A stretch of DNA of 20,345 bases from a virus. The first letter of the stretch is position 1, and every line of letters begins with the position of its first letter. The stretch is from IMG/VR virus record IMGVR_UViG_3300039018_000046, positions 1 to 20,345 of that record. One strand, given 5' to 3'. Below are positions 13,311 to 20,345 of this stretch, piece after piece. The position numbers and the translations under genes were made by a program. A model generated the notes under the pieces. It was not told the origin of the DNA, did no database searches, and saw nothing but the letters and a program-made list of their open reading frames with translations.

Positions 13311-16133
13311 ATGCCTGACTTTGGCCTAACCAAGCTGGTCCTCCGCGCAGCCCGCGAAGCGAAGGTGACGCGCCCTGCTGCTGAGGCGGTTCCGACGGCC
13401 ATTGCTGGCGCTGCTACCCCGCCGGCTACTGCCGTGCCCGGTTCACCCCCGGCGTCGGCCATTGCAGGCCCTGCCCCTGCTGACATCCCCAACCCCACGC
13501 CTGCAGCCCCCGCGCGTCCCTCTGCGGCCCCTGCTGCCGCTACCGTGCCAACGCCTGCCGCTGCCGTTATCGAGCCTCCTGCGGGCGCTGCGGCGCCTGT
13601 AGAGGTCCCGGTCACTCCTGCCGCTCCGCGCCTGCCGTCTCCGCTCATGCCGGAGGTCAATATCGACGAGCGTGCTAGGGCAGTAAGCCGGGCTACCCTC
13701 GGCGACTTCGACCTCGATGCCACGCACCAGACGAACTTCGACACCATCACCACGACGGACGATGTGAAGGCCGTCATCGCTGAGGCTGCCGACCGCAATG
13801 CTCCGCTCATCGAGGAGTCCCGCCGCGGGACCATCTCCAACGAGCAGCTGAAGGGGCTGGCCGCCGACCTGAACATGGAGCAGGACATTGTCCGTGCCGT
13901 GCTCGAGCGCGAGTCTGGCGGCGTCCTGCGGCCCGAGGTCATCCTCGGCGCCCGTCAGGTGCTGAACGCCTCGGCAGATAGAGTTCTGCAGCTGGGTAAA
14001 AAGATTTCCACCGGCGGCGCGACCGACATCGAGCGCCTGCAGTTCCGTCGGCAGGTCCAGTTTCACGACGAGTACCAGCGCCAGTTCATGGGCGCCCGTG
14101 CCGAGACCGGCCGTGCCCTGAATGCGTTCGGTATTCCGACCGGCATCGAGAACGAGCCGATGCGCCTCAAGGCGCTGCAACAGTTTGTCGATACCATGCA
14201 TGGCGCAGACACCGACGCGCTGGCTGCAATGGTCGCACAGCTCGATACCGCTGAAGGGATTGGGCGTTTCACCCGCGAGTACAGCCGCAGCCGGGTTGCC
14301 GGCGTCCTGCAGGAGCTGTTCATCAATTCGCTGCTGTCCGGCCCCAAGACGCATATCATCAACGCTCAGGGCAATGCCCTGTTCTCGATGATGAATATCT
14401 TCGAGACGGCCGTCGCTGCTCGCCTTGGCAAGATGCTGCCGGGCGCCGACCATGTCGAGATTGGCGAGGCTTCGGCAATCCTGTTTGGTCAGATAACCGG
14501 GTTCCGCGATGCGATGCGGGTGGCAGCCAAGTCGTTCCGCGAAGGCCGGGCGCTCGATGCCGCCATGAAGTACACCGGCCACACGGACCGGGCTATCTCA
14601 ACGGCCAACCTGTTCCGCGACAGCCAGCCCCACCCAAGCGTGGCAGCGGCGCTGGATCTGATTGGTGCGGCCATCCGTCTGCCGACCGAGCGCGTCATGG
14701 CCCCGACGGACGAGTTCTTTAAGATGATGGCCTTCCGTGGGGAACTAACACGAAATGCCTTTCTGCACGCGATGGATCTCACTCAGTCCAAGGTAATGAC
14801 CGGGGACGAGATTGCCCAGGTCATCAAGGATTTCATGGAGAACCCGCCGCAGCGGGTGCTGTCGGTCGCCGAAGACCAGGTGCAGATGATGACGTTCCAA
14901 CAACCGCTGGGTCCGATAGCCTCGAAGTGGCAGGCTGCACTGAGCAAGACACCCGGCGCGTTCTTCATTGCCCCATTCATCAAGACTCCGGTCAATATCT
15001 TCAAGGCTGGCCTGATGGAGCGCAGCCCACTGGCGCTGTTCTCCGAGAAGGTGCGCCGCGACATTGCTGGCGGTGGTCGAGCCCGAGACATGGCGCTGGC
15101 CAAGCTGTCCATGGGCAGCCTGACGGTCGGCACGGTGGCGGTCATGACCGCTTCCGGGTTTATTACTGGTGGCGGCCCGCAAAACCGAGACGCCCGTCGC
15201 ACTCTTGAAGCCACTGGCTGGCAGCCTTATGCGTTCGTCATCCCCAACGAAGACGGCACGGCGACGTACCAATCGTATGCGCGCGCTGAGCCGCTGGCCT
15301 ATGTCATTGGCGCCACCGCGGACGCCGTTGAGGTCGGTGCTTATCTCGACTACGACGATGAGATGAAGGACGAGGCGCAGGCAAGCAGCGATGCTCTCGC
15401 GGCAGTAGTGGCCGGCGTAGCAAATAACACCATGTCTAAGACCTTCCTGCAGGGCGTGGCCGACTTCTCCGAGGCTATGGCAGAGCCGAAGCGGTTTATG
15501 ACTCAGTTCCTGACCTCGACCGGAACGGCATTGATTCCCTACTCTTCGTTCCGTCGGCAGGCTGCTCAGATGGATGACCCGGTCCTCCGCGAGGCTTGGA
15601 CACTGACGGACAAAATTTCGACCTCCAGCGGCATTCCCGGATGGAGCGAAAAGGCACCCCCGCGGCGTGACGTATTTGGCGAGCCGATGTACCGCAAGGG
15701 CGGCTCTTTGATGGGTGTCATGTCCCCGTTTCCGGTCAGCACCACCAAGGTCGACCCGGTCATGGACGAGGTACTGTCAATCATGAATCAGACCCGCACC
15801 GTGCCGGTCGGAATGCCTGGTCGACGCATCGAGAACCTGAAACTGACGGTTGAGGAGTACGACGAGCTGGTGACGTACAGCCGGCGCGACCCCCTGCCGG
15901 ACGGCCTGACCTTCAAGGAACACCTGCAGGACCTCATGGATTCGCAGGCGTACCAGCTGGCCACGCCGGACTACAAGGTGGTGCTATTCAAGCAGGTCCA
16001 GAATGTGGCCGACCAGGTGGGCCGGGCCATGCTGGAACAGAACAACCAGGCATTCTCCGACCGGCTGGCCGACCGCAGGTTGCTGAAACAGAAGAAACAC
16101 TTCGGCGCCGAGGCGGTTATAGAGGCGCCGTAG
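13311..16133 (+). CDS. Large internal virion protein (T7 gp16-like position)
   Basis: A 940-aa protein, the largest ejection-protein candidate. Residues about 20-113 are an extreme Ala/Pro-rich low-complexity tract. A long, mainly helical body follows, with FRRQVQFHDEYQRQFMGARA, then ELFINSLLSGPKTHIINAQG (residues about 334-353). That motif is shared by large internal proteins of many podoviruses. Around 595-625 a hydrophobic Gly-rich stretch (GSLTVGTVAVMTASGFITGG) is followed by GPQNRDARRTLEATGWQPYA and a YARAEPLAYVIGA segment, also typical of this family. I see no lytic transglycosylase motif of the kind found at the start of T7 gp16. A ribosome-binding site AAGGAAAG at 13297-13304 supports the ATG at 13311. 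It is GC-rich throughout, in contrast to the genes just upstream. It would line the trans-envelope DNA channel. Confidence 0.87.
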   Translation: MPDFGLTKLVLRAAREAKVTRPAAEAVPTAIAGAATPPATAVPGSPPASAIAGPAPADIPNPTPAAPARPSAAPAAATVPTPAAAVIEPPAGAAAPVEVPVTPAAPRLPSPLMPEVNIDERARAVSRATLGDFDLDATHQTNFDTITTTDDVKAVIAEAADRNAPLIEESRRGTISNEQLKGLAADLNMEQDIVRAVLERESGGVLRPEVILGARQVLNASADRVLQLGKKISTGGATDIERLQFRRQVQFHDEYQRQFMGARAETGRALNAFGIPTGIENEPMRLKALQQFVDTMHGADTDALAAMVAQLDTAEGIGRFTREYSRSRVAGVLQELFINSLLSGPKTHIINAQGNALFSMMNIFETAVAARLGKMLPGADHVEIGEASAILFGQITGFRDAMRVAAKSFREGRALDAAMKYTGHTDRAISTANLFRDSQPHPSVAAALDLIGAAIRLPTERVMAPTDEFFKMMAFRGELTRNAFLHAMDLTQSKVMTGDEIAQVIKDFMENPPQRVLSVAEDQVQMMTFQQPLGPIASKWQAALSKTPGAFFIAPFIKTPVNIFKAGLMERSPLALFSEKVRRDIAGGGRARDMALAKLSMGSLTVGTVAVMTASGFITGGGPQNRDARRTLEATGWQPYAFVIPNEDGTATYQSYARAEPLAYVIGATADAVEVGAYLDYDDEMKDEAQASSDALAAVVAGVANNTMSKTFLQGVADFSEAMAEPKRFMTQFLTSTGTALIPYSSFRRQAAQMDDPVLREAWTLTDKISTSSGIPGWSEKAPPRRDVFGEPMYRKGGSLMGVMSPFPVSTTKVDPVMDEVLSIMNQTRTVPVGMPGRRIENLKLTVEEYDELVTYSRRDPLPDGLTFKEHLQDLMDSQAYQLATPDYKVVLFKQVQNVADQVGRAMLEQNNQAFSDRLADRRLLKQKKHFGAEAVIEAP

Positions 16134-16225
16134 TACTTAGACCGAGGGGAGGGTAGGCTTCCGCTCATAATAATGAGCGTCCAGCGCCTCTCCGACATTG
16201 CCCGATTTCCGGGCTGGAGGCGTTG
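16134..16225 (+). promoter_or_regulatory. Structured leader of the tail-spike gene
   Basis: This is a 92-base gap in a gapless neighbourhood. It holds a perfect 7-bp hairpin (16162-16179), a 4-bp stem CCCG/CGGG (16201-16204 with 16210-16213) and CGCCTC at 16185-16190. CGCCTC can pair with GAGGCG at 16217-16222 and so cover the ribosome-binding site GGAGG (16216-16220) of the spike gene. No T-run follows any of the stems. I see no clear phage or sigma70 promoter. The structure could set the level of spike translation; that is inference. Confidence 0.5.
16162..16179 (+). other. Perfect 7-bp hairpin upstream of the tail-spike gene
   Basis: CGCTCAT (16162-16168) pairs with ATGAGCG (16173-16179) around the loop AATA. 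The next bases are TCCAGCGCC, not a T-run, so terminator function is unlikely on the + strand. It may be an RNA-processing or stability stem between the large ejection-protein gene and the spike gene. Confidence 0.6.
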
Positions 16226-18826
16226 ATGGCTAATCCGACGATTGGGGCTACGACGCCTCGCATTCAATACACCGCGACCGCGAGCCAGACGGTGTTCACC
16301 GTCCCGTTCGAGTTCCTCGCCAATGCTGACCTGGCGGTGTACGTCAACGGCACTCTGAAAACCCTGACCACGGACTACACCCTGACCGGGGCTAATACTA
16401 CCGGCGGCGGTTCGCTGACCTTCGTCACCGGCAGGACGGCCGGAGACATCGTCACCATCCTTGGCGATCTCGACTACTCGCGCAACACGAACAAGTACAC
16501 GAAGTATGGCCTGTTGCCGGCTGAGGTCCTCGAGGCCGACTTCGACGCTCTGCAGGTTCAGGCCAAGCAGCTGGCGCGAGACGGCCAGTTTGCCCTGCGT
16601 GCACCGCTGACCGATACCGCAACACCTGACATGGTGCTTCCGGTCAAGGCAACCCGTGCCAGCAAGTTGCTGGGCTTTGATTCCGATGGCGACCCGGTTG
16701 CCAGCTCGAGCACAGTTGCGGCTATGGATGCCGCGGTGACAGCTATCAATACGATTGCTGGCGCAGCTGCTGGAAGTTCTGCCGGCATTTCGCATATTAG
16801 CGCTGGCACTGGTGCTGTAGTTACAACCGTGCAGGCCAAACTGCGCGAGAAGATAAGCGTTAAGGACTTCGGCGCTGTGGGCGACGGGGTAGTGGACGAC
16901 ACGGCTGCGATTCAGGCAACTATCGACTACGCAATTTACCAGTCAATGACGACCGGCGGAAAAGCGCAGGCAGTCGTTTATGTTCCAGACGGTGTGTATA
17001 GAACCACCAGAACGCTTTACCTTGGGTACGGTGATTCGCCGCATTCGATTGTTTTTCAGGGTGCAGGAAAGCGCAAATCGACAGCAAGTGCTTTTGGTGG
17101 GACTTGGATTTTTTGCGACTTTGGCAACGCCCCTGGCATCTCCGTAACAAGAATGGAAAGCCCGCGTATTTGCAATATGACGATTGCTGGGCGAAACCAA
17201 ACTTGGGTGCAAAGCAATAATCTTGGCGGTGTAAATCCAGTTTTTGCAGACCTTGCAGCAACTGACTGGGTAAACCCTGACAACAATGTTATTCCAGCGG
17301 TTAATAAAACAGAGCCTACCAATCGGTATTGCCCTTATGCTGGTATTGCACTTGACCCGTATCAAGGCGCACAACCTGCAAATCCATACCCGGATATTGT
17401 ATTTCCTTCGTGGTGGACTGGTTCAACCGCGCAGTACAACAAGCCATCGTCAAACAATCTTCAACTTGAAGAAGTCAATATCTTTGGGTTTGTAGTTGCG
17501 TTTGCAGTATCTCCCGGTCCTTTGGATTCGGGCGGCGATTACACCAAGGTTACTAAGTGTAATTTTTCGTACAACCAGTACGGCATGGCTGTTTGCGGCG
17601 ATGAATCGCGGGTAGTACACGTTCTCGATTCAATCATTGATTGGTGCCATACCGCATTGGTTACTGCAAAGTACGGCAGCCAAACCGGCAAGGGGCATAT
17701 TTTGTTCACTTCATGTGAACTAGGCGCAATCATTCAGTGGTGCAATGTTCCAACACTGTCGTATGGCGGCCCGTTGGTATTTGACCATTGTTATGGAGAA
17801 GTTGTTTACGCTCTTGGAAGTTGTTCTGGAAATATTGACCAAAGAGCAGTAGTTTTTCGCAATTGCGAAGTTGGATTTACTGGGTCTTGGAGCGTTCGCG
17901 GAGTTCCAAACACTGTGTTTTCTAACACGGGGCCTGCAGTAATAGACAGTTGTACGTTTAGCGTTGGGGACTATTTTTGCGCCCTGTCATTTAAGACCCC
18001 GCCAAAGTATCTTCAGTTCACAAACAATTACATGGTTTATGACGCATCGCCTGAACCATCGCAATCTTTAAAGCACGCATTACGCGCAACAAATGGCGTT
18101 ACTTTTGGTGTTGAAAGCTACAATCAGTATTTAGCTTCATGGAGCAACAATACGGCGTCTTTGCTTACGCGTTCTTGGTGGATTTCGCTTAATACGCTTT
18201 GCTTGTGGGACCGTGAAACTCGGCTAACATCACCTCCTAGCGGCGCCGGTATTCCTATTGCGTATCAAAGTCAGTCTATAAACAGGGCTACTTTTTCTGG
18301 AACAATTACAGGAAGAGATATAACTCTGACAGCAACAGGTTACAGCAACTGGGAACTGTACCAATACGCGCTGAATCTTGGCGACATTCTTATCGACAAC
18401 ACAACTGGCGTTGTGTTTGTAATAACGTCAAGCAATTCAACAACAGTTACGGCAACAGCAACAAACGGGTACGACAGCGCAGGAAACATGATTAATTTCA
18501 ATGCTGCGTCTGGTCTGTTTTATACATTCCCGTCCAGATTGTTTTCTATCGAAATGTCGAACTCGCCAGCGTTTGCTTTGTACGGAGACACAACGGCAGC
18601 CAATGCAACGATGAGCAGTATTGGCCGAGCCGATGGGGTTGCAGTATCTTTAACTTCGCACGTTGTTGCAGGCGATTACATCTACAACAACCCTTTCTAT
18701 GAAAACGTATGTAATTCGTCAGGTTCAAGGGTTGCATCGGTAACAGGAACCAGCATTACTATTGACGGCACGTTTAGCCGGACGCAGACTTTTAGGCGGT
18801 TGCCATTGGCAATTAAAAAGGTCTAG
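16226..18826 (+). CDS. Tail spike: T7-fibre-like anchor plus pectate-lyase-like beta-helix (putative depolymerase)
   Basis: An 866-aa receptor-binding protein. Residues 1-150 (IQYTATASQTVFTVPFEFLA, the strand pair DLAVYVNGTLKTL, then YTKYGLLPAEVLEADFDALQ) form the T7 gp17-type N-terminal domain that attaches to the tail nozzle. After an Ala/Thr-rich linker, residues 209-221 (KISVKDFGAVGDG) with DDTAAIQATIDYA open a pectate_lyase_3-type right-handed beta-helix. This is the fold of tail spikes that cut capsule or O-antigen. The helix runs to about residue 640, and a beta-rich C-terminal domain follows. Active-site residues cannot be assigned by eye. TTG at 16223 is in frame, but ATG at 16226, five bases after GGAGG, is the better start. 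The anchor is GC-rich; from about 16950 the DNA is AT-richer (29 of 60 G+C at 17101-17160), marking an exchanged host-range module. Confidence 0.92.
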   Translation: MANPTIGATTPRIQYTATASQTVFTVPFEFLANADLAVYVNGTLKTLTTDYTLTGANTTGGGSLTFVTGRTAGDIVTILGDLDYSRNTNKYTKYGLLPAEVLEADFDALQVQAKQLARDGQFALRAPLTDTATPDMVLPVKATRASKLLGFDSDGDPVASSSTVAAMDAAVTAINTIAGAAAGSSAGISHISAGTGAVVTTVQAKLREKISVKDFGAVGDGVVDDTAAIQATIDYAIYQSMTTGGKAQAVVYVPDGVYRTTRTLYLGYGDSPHSIVFQGAGKRKSTASAFGGTWIFCDFGNAPGISVTRMESPRICNMTIAGRNQTWVQSNNLGGVNPVFADLAATDWVNPDNNVIPAVNKTEPTNRYCPYAGIALDPYQGAQPANPYPDIVFPSWWTGSTAQYNKPSSNNLQLEEVNIFGFVVAFAVSPGPLDSGGDYTKVTKCNFSYNQYGMAVCGDESRVVHVLDSIIDWCHTALVTAKYGSQTGKGHILFTSCELGAIIQWCNVPTLSYGGPLVFDHCYGEVVYALGSCSGNIDQRAVVFRNCEVGFTGSWSVRGVPNTVFSNTGPAVIDSCTFSVGDYFCALSFKTPPKYLQFTNNYMVYDASPEPSQSLKHALRATNGVTFGVESYNQYLASWSNNTASLLTRSWWISLNTLCLWDRETRLTSPPSGAGIPIAYQSQSINRATFSGTITGRDITLTATGYSNWELYQYALNLGDILIDNTTGVVFVITSSNSTTVTATATNGYDSAGNMINFNAASGLFYTFPSRLFSIEMSNSPAFALYGDTTAANATMSSIGRADGVAVSLTSHVVAGDYIYNNPFYENVCNSSGSRVASVTGTSITIDGTFSRTQTFRRLPLAIKKV

Positions 18827-18830
18827 CAAA

Positions 18831-19061
18831 ATGAATATTCCCTTAGACAAGGCCTTTCACTTCCTTGCCGGCTGGGCTATTGCCGCCACGTTCCAGTCCA
18901 TGCCGCTCGTTGCTGCCGCCCTGGTTGCGGCGGCGGCCATCGGCAAGGAGTTATGGGACAAGCGAGGCTACGGTACGCCCGAACTGGCTGACTGTCTTGC
19001 CACGCTGGCCGGCGGTGTCGCTGCCATGGCATTCGTCACCCTGCTTGAGCTGGTGCCATGA
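18831..19061 (+). CDS. Small VanZ-like membrane protein of the lysis region
   Basis: A 76-aa protein with two or three membrane segments: about residues 9-21, 24-38 and 56-72. The pattern DKAFHFLAG (6-14), then GKELWDKRGYGTPELADCLA (38-57), then LAGG resembles a minimal VanZ-like fold: DK..HF, a charged E..D turn, and a D..A..G final helix. Such small proteins are common in phage lysis regions and are often labelled putative holins, but the function is unproven. The frame is open back to 18762 inside the spike gene, but ATG 18831, four bases after the spike stop, gives the family-like N-terminus. The ribosome-binding site is AAAAAGG at 18815-18821, inside the spike gene's end. The stop overlaps the next start by ATGA. 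Confidence 0.8.
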   Translation: MNIPLDKAFHFLAGWAIAATFQSMPLVAAALVAAAAIGKELWDKRGYGTPELADCLATLAGGVAAMAFVTLLELVP

Positions 19062-19402
19062 CTCCGGCATGGCAGCGCAAGGAAGGGCAGGACCCCGAAG
19101 GCGGACTGAACGCCAAGGGCCGCGCCTCTTATCACGCTGAGACCGGCGGCGAACTGAAGCCGCCCGTGAAGGGCGCTCCCAAGACCGAAGACGACCTGAA
19201 GCGCAAAGGCGCGTTCCTCGTCCGCATGGGCAGCTCGAAGGGGCCGCTCTTTAAGGACGGCGAGAAGACCAGGCTAAAGCTGTCCCTCGAGGCGTGGGGC
19301 CACCGCGGCGACAAACAAACTGCCGTGGCCAAGGGCCGTCGGCTGCTTGAGCGGTATTCGCTGTTGGACGTCAAAGAGCATGGAGGCTCCGACGATGAGT
19401 AA
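19058..19402 (+). CDS. DUF6321-like small basic protein
   Basis: A 114-aa basic, Gly/Lys-rich soluble protein. The opening TPAWQRKEGQDPEGGLNAKG with RASYHAE, then LKPPV, then FLVRMGSSKGPLFKDGEKTR and LKLSLEAWG matches the phage DUF6321 family as I remember it ('aWqRkEGk...GGLNakGR.....g..LkpPv....R...f..RM.gmkgpl.d..g.ptrkalaL..W'). The function is unknown, and the family usually sits near structural or lysis genes. Its start overlaps the upstream stop (ATGA). Its last eight bases overlap the holin start at 19395, and the ribosome-binding site for that holin lies within this gene. Confidence 0.83.
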   Translation: MTPAWQRKEGQDPEGGLNAKGRASYHAETGGELKPPVKGAPKTEDDLKRKGAFLVRMGSSKGPLFKDGEKTRLKLSLEAWGHRGDKQTAVAKGRRLLERYSLLDVKEHGGSDDE

Positions 19403-19571
19403 CCCAGCAAGCACGCGGCTGGCTGACGCCGCTGCCGCCACCAGCTCGATCGGTTGGCTGGCCTCTGTCGCCACCGATACCCTGCCCATATTCCAGCTGC
19501 TGGCCGCACTGGTGGCCATTGTGGCCGGCGTGTTCGCCATCGCCTATCACTGGCAGCGTCTCAAAAAATGA
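19395..19571 (+). CDS. Small one-span holin
   Basis: A 58-aa protein with a polar Ala/Ser-rich N-terminus, a single strong membrane segment at residues about 31-51 (PIFQLLAALVAIVAGVFAIA) and a basic tail (YHWQRLKK). This layout fits small class II/III-type holins such as T7 gp17.5, which permeabilise the inner membrane to release or activate endolysin. The frame is open upstream to 19347, but ATG 19395 has GGAGG at 19382-19386 eight bases before it and leaves only an 8-base overlap with the previous gene. The stop overlaps the endolysin start (ATGA), the usual holin-endolysin coupling. The assignment is by size, topology and position. Confidence 0.85.
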   Translation: MSNPASTRLADAAAATSSIGWLASVATDTLPIFQLLAALVAIVAGVFAIAYHWQRLKK

Positions 19572-20035
19572 GCGCCTTCGACCGTGCGCTGGCACTGGTG
19601 CTGCGTCACGAAGGTGGGCTAGTCAGCGATGAACGCGACCCCGGCGGGATTACCAACTTCGGCATCAGCCAGCGGGCATACCCCGACCTAGACATTCGCA
19701 ACCTAAAGGTTGCAGATGCGGCGAATATTTACCGCACAAACTATTGGGACGCCATCAAGGGCGACCAGCTGCCGGACGGGCTGGCCATCTGCGTGTTCGA
19801 TGCCGCAGTGAACATGGGCACCGACAAGGCCATCAGGCTCTTGCAGAAGGCCTGCTCAGTACAGGTCGATGGATTGATTGGCCCTAACACCCTACGGGCC
19901 GCCAGCCGCCTGCCAGACGCTGTGGCGCGGTTCTCTGCCGATAGGGTAATTGCTTACACCGGAATCAGGAACTTCGACCTGTACGGTCGCGGATGGTTAC
20001 GGCGTACCATCGCCACTGCAATGGAGGCAGCATGA
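19568..20035 (+). CDS. Endolysin: GH108-type N-acetylmuramidase with PG_binding_3 domain
   Basis: A 155-aa lysis enzyme that cleaves the glycan strands of peptidoglycan. Residues 1-85 hold the GH108 (ZliS-like) signature: LVLRHEGGLV with the presumed catalytic glutamate E15, then DERDPGGITNFGIS. Next comes the YRTNYWDAIKGDQLPDGLAI segment, and FDAAVNMGTDKAIRLLQKAC with VDGLIGPNTLRA (to about residue 120) is the PG_binding_3 region. No signal peptide or arrest sequence is visible, so it should depend on a holin. The frame is open further upstream, but ATG 19568, overlapping the holin stop, gives the correct family N-terminus and usual length (about 150-180). The stop overlaps the next holin by ATGA. 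Confidence in the family is high. Confidence 0.94.
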   Translation: MSAFDRALALVLRHEGGLVSDERDPGGITNFGISQRAYPDLDIRNLKVADAANIYRTNYWDAIKGDQLPDGLAICVFDAAVNMGTDKAIRLLQKACSVQVDGLIGPNTLRAASRLPDAVARFSADRVIAYTGIRNFDLYGRGWLRRTIATAMEAA

Positions 20036-20345
20036 CCCCAATCCTTGGTGGCATCCTCGATGCCGGTCTGAAGATTCTGGACAAGGTCCTGCCTGACCCG
20101 CAGGCGAAAGCCGCCGCCCAGCTCGAGCTGCTCAAGCTCCAGCAGGCCGGGGAGTTCCGGCAGATGGAGGCCGACCTGCAGCTTGCCCTGGCACAAACTA
20201 AAATCAACGAGATCGAGGCGGGCAGTCCTGACCTGTTCCGTGGTGGCTGGCGCCCGGCTGCCGGCTGGGTCTGCGTGGCTGGCCTTGCCTACCAGTTCCT
20301 GTTCCAGCCGCTGGCCGCATGGTCCGGTGGCATTCAGGGCTGGGC
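20032..20345 (+). CDS. 3TM-type phage holin, 3' partial
   Basis: The first 104 residues of a second holin-like protein; the window ends before its stop. An N-terminal hydrophobic helix (residues 3-20) is followed by a long amphipathic helix rich in Ala, Gln, Glu and Leu (about 24-62). Then come the motif RGGWRPAAGWVC (70-81) and a membrane segment continuing to FLFQPL. This is the Holin_3TMs/GTA-holin pattern, in which 'GWRP..gWv' precedes the paired C-terminal membrane spans. Ribosome-binding site GGAGG at 20023-20027 and an ATGA overlap with the endolysin stop define the start. It is the second clear holin candidate here, so one of the two may be an accessory or an antiholin. Confidence 0.9.
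   Translation, partial: MTPILGGILDAGLKILDKVLPDPQAKAAAQLELLKLQQAGEFRQMEADLQLALAQTKINEIEAGSPDLFRGGWRPAAGWVCVAGLAYQFLFQPLAAWSGGIQGW

Noticed and set aside
13443-14582. 379-codon minus-strand open frame in the 940-aa gene
   Set aside because: It is antisense to a clear coding region; its low-complexity Gly/Arg part is just the complement of the Ala/Pro tract.
18762-18830. Longer starts for the VanZ-like gene (18762), holin (19347) and endolysin (19454)
   Set aside because: The extra residues are out-of-frame translations of the upstream genes. The internal starts at 18831, 19395 and 19568 have ribosome-binding sites or ATGA coupling and family-like N-termini.
1-20345. Diversity-generating retroelement (variable/template repeat pair), considered because some proteins resemble those of Bordetella phage BPP-1
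   Set aside because: No reverse transcriptase gene and no pair of long near-identical repeats was seen in the window. The spike and fibre C-termini show no duplicated template.
1-20345. CRISPR array, insertion sequence, integrase or attachment site
   Set aside because: No regularly spaced direct repeats, transposase, recombinase or tRNA-flanked core sequence was found.
1-20345. T7- or phiKMV-type phage promoters in the gaps
   Set aside because: The gaps at 2581, 3970, 5843 and 16134 share no 15-20 base conserved element and none resembles the known consensus sequences.

Overview
The window is the virion-structure and lysis half of a short-tailed (podovirus-type) double-stranded DNA phage genome, or of a related prophage. 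All supported genes lie on the + strand and are tightly packed. Six start/stop junctions are ATGA overlaps (1394, 1708, 10854, 19058, 19568, 20032) and one is TAATG (5192). Gene order follows the T7-like plan: portal, scaffold, major capsid, tail tubular A and B, internal virion proteins, tail fibre/spike, lysis. Most genes are GC-rich (44 of 60 bases at 13381-13440, 37 of 60 at 16261-16320). This, the N-acetylmuramidase endolysin and the protein style suggest a GC-rich, probably proteobacterial (Gram-negative) host. No host gene, integrase, RNA polymerase or terminase is inside the window, so host and lifestyle are not settled.

Layout. 3-2580: portal (5' end cut off), a small Bbp19-like protein and the scaffold. 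2581-2790: the longest non-coding gap, rich in hairpins, leading into the major capsid gene (2791-3651) and a 101-aa companion (3664-3969). A strong intrinsic terminator (4010-4046) closes that unit. 4058-5842: three putative surface/decoration proteins (beta-sandwich, LamG-like, repeat fibre). 5913-8781: a 59-aa conserved small protein, then tail tubular proteins A and B. 8785-16133: ejection/internal core proteins of 170, 516, 769 and 940 aa, plus a 65-aa gene overlapping the end of the third. 16226-18826: tail spike with a T7-fibre-like anchor and a pectate-lyase-like beta-helix. 18831-20345: lysis cassette with a small VanZ-like membrane protein, a DUF6321-type protein, a one-span holin, a GH108-type muramidase and a 3TM-type holin cut by the window end.

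The genes together build the head (portal, scaffold, capsid, decoration), the short tail (A, B, spike), the proteins ejected with the DNA (8785-16133), and release. Three AT-richer modules stand out against the GC-rich backbone: the LamG-like gene, the C-terminal two-thirds of the 769-aa ejection protein with the 65-aa gene (18 of 60 G+C at 12001-12060), and the spike body. They look like exchangeable cassettes. The most interesting is the second: its encoded domain has a lysine/aspartate pattern resembling HhH-type DNA glycosylases (endonuclease III), suggesting an enzymatic cargo carried in the virion. That is an inference from motif pattern only.
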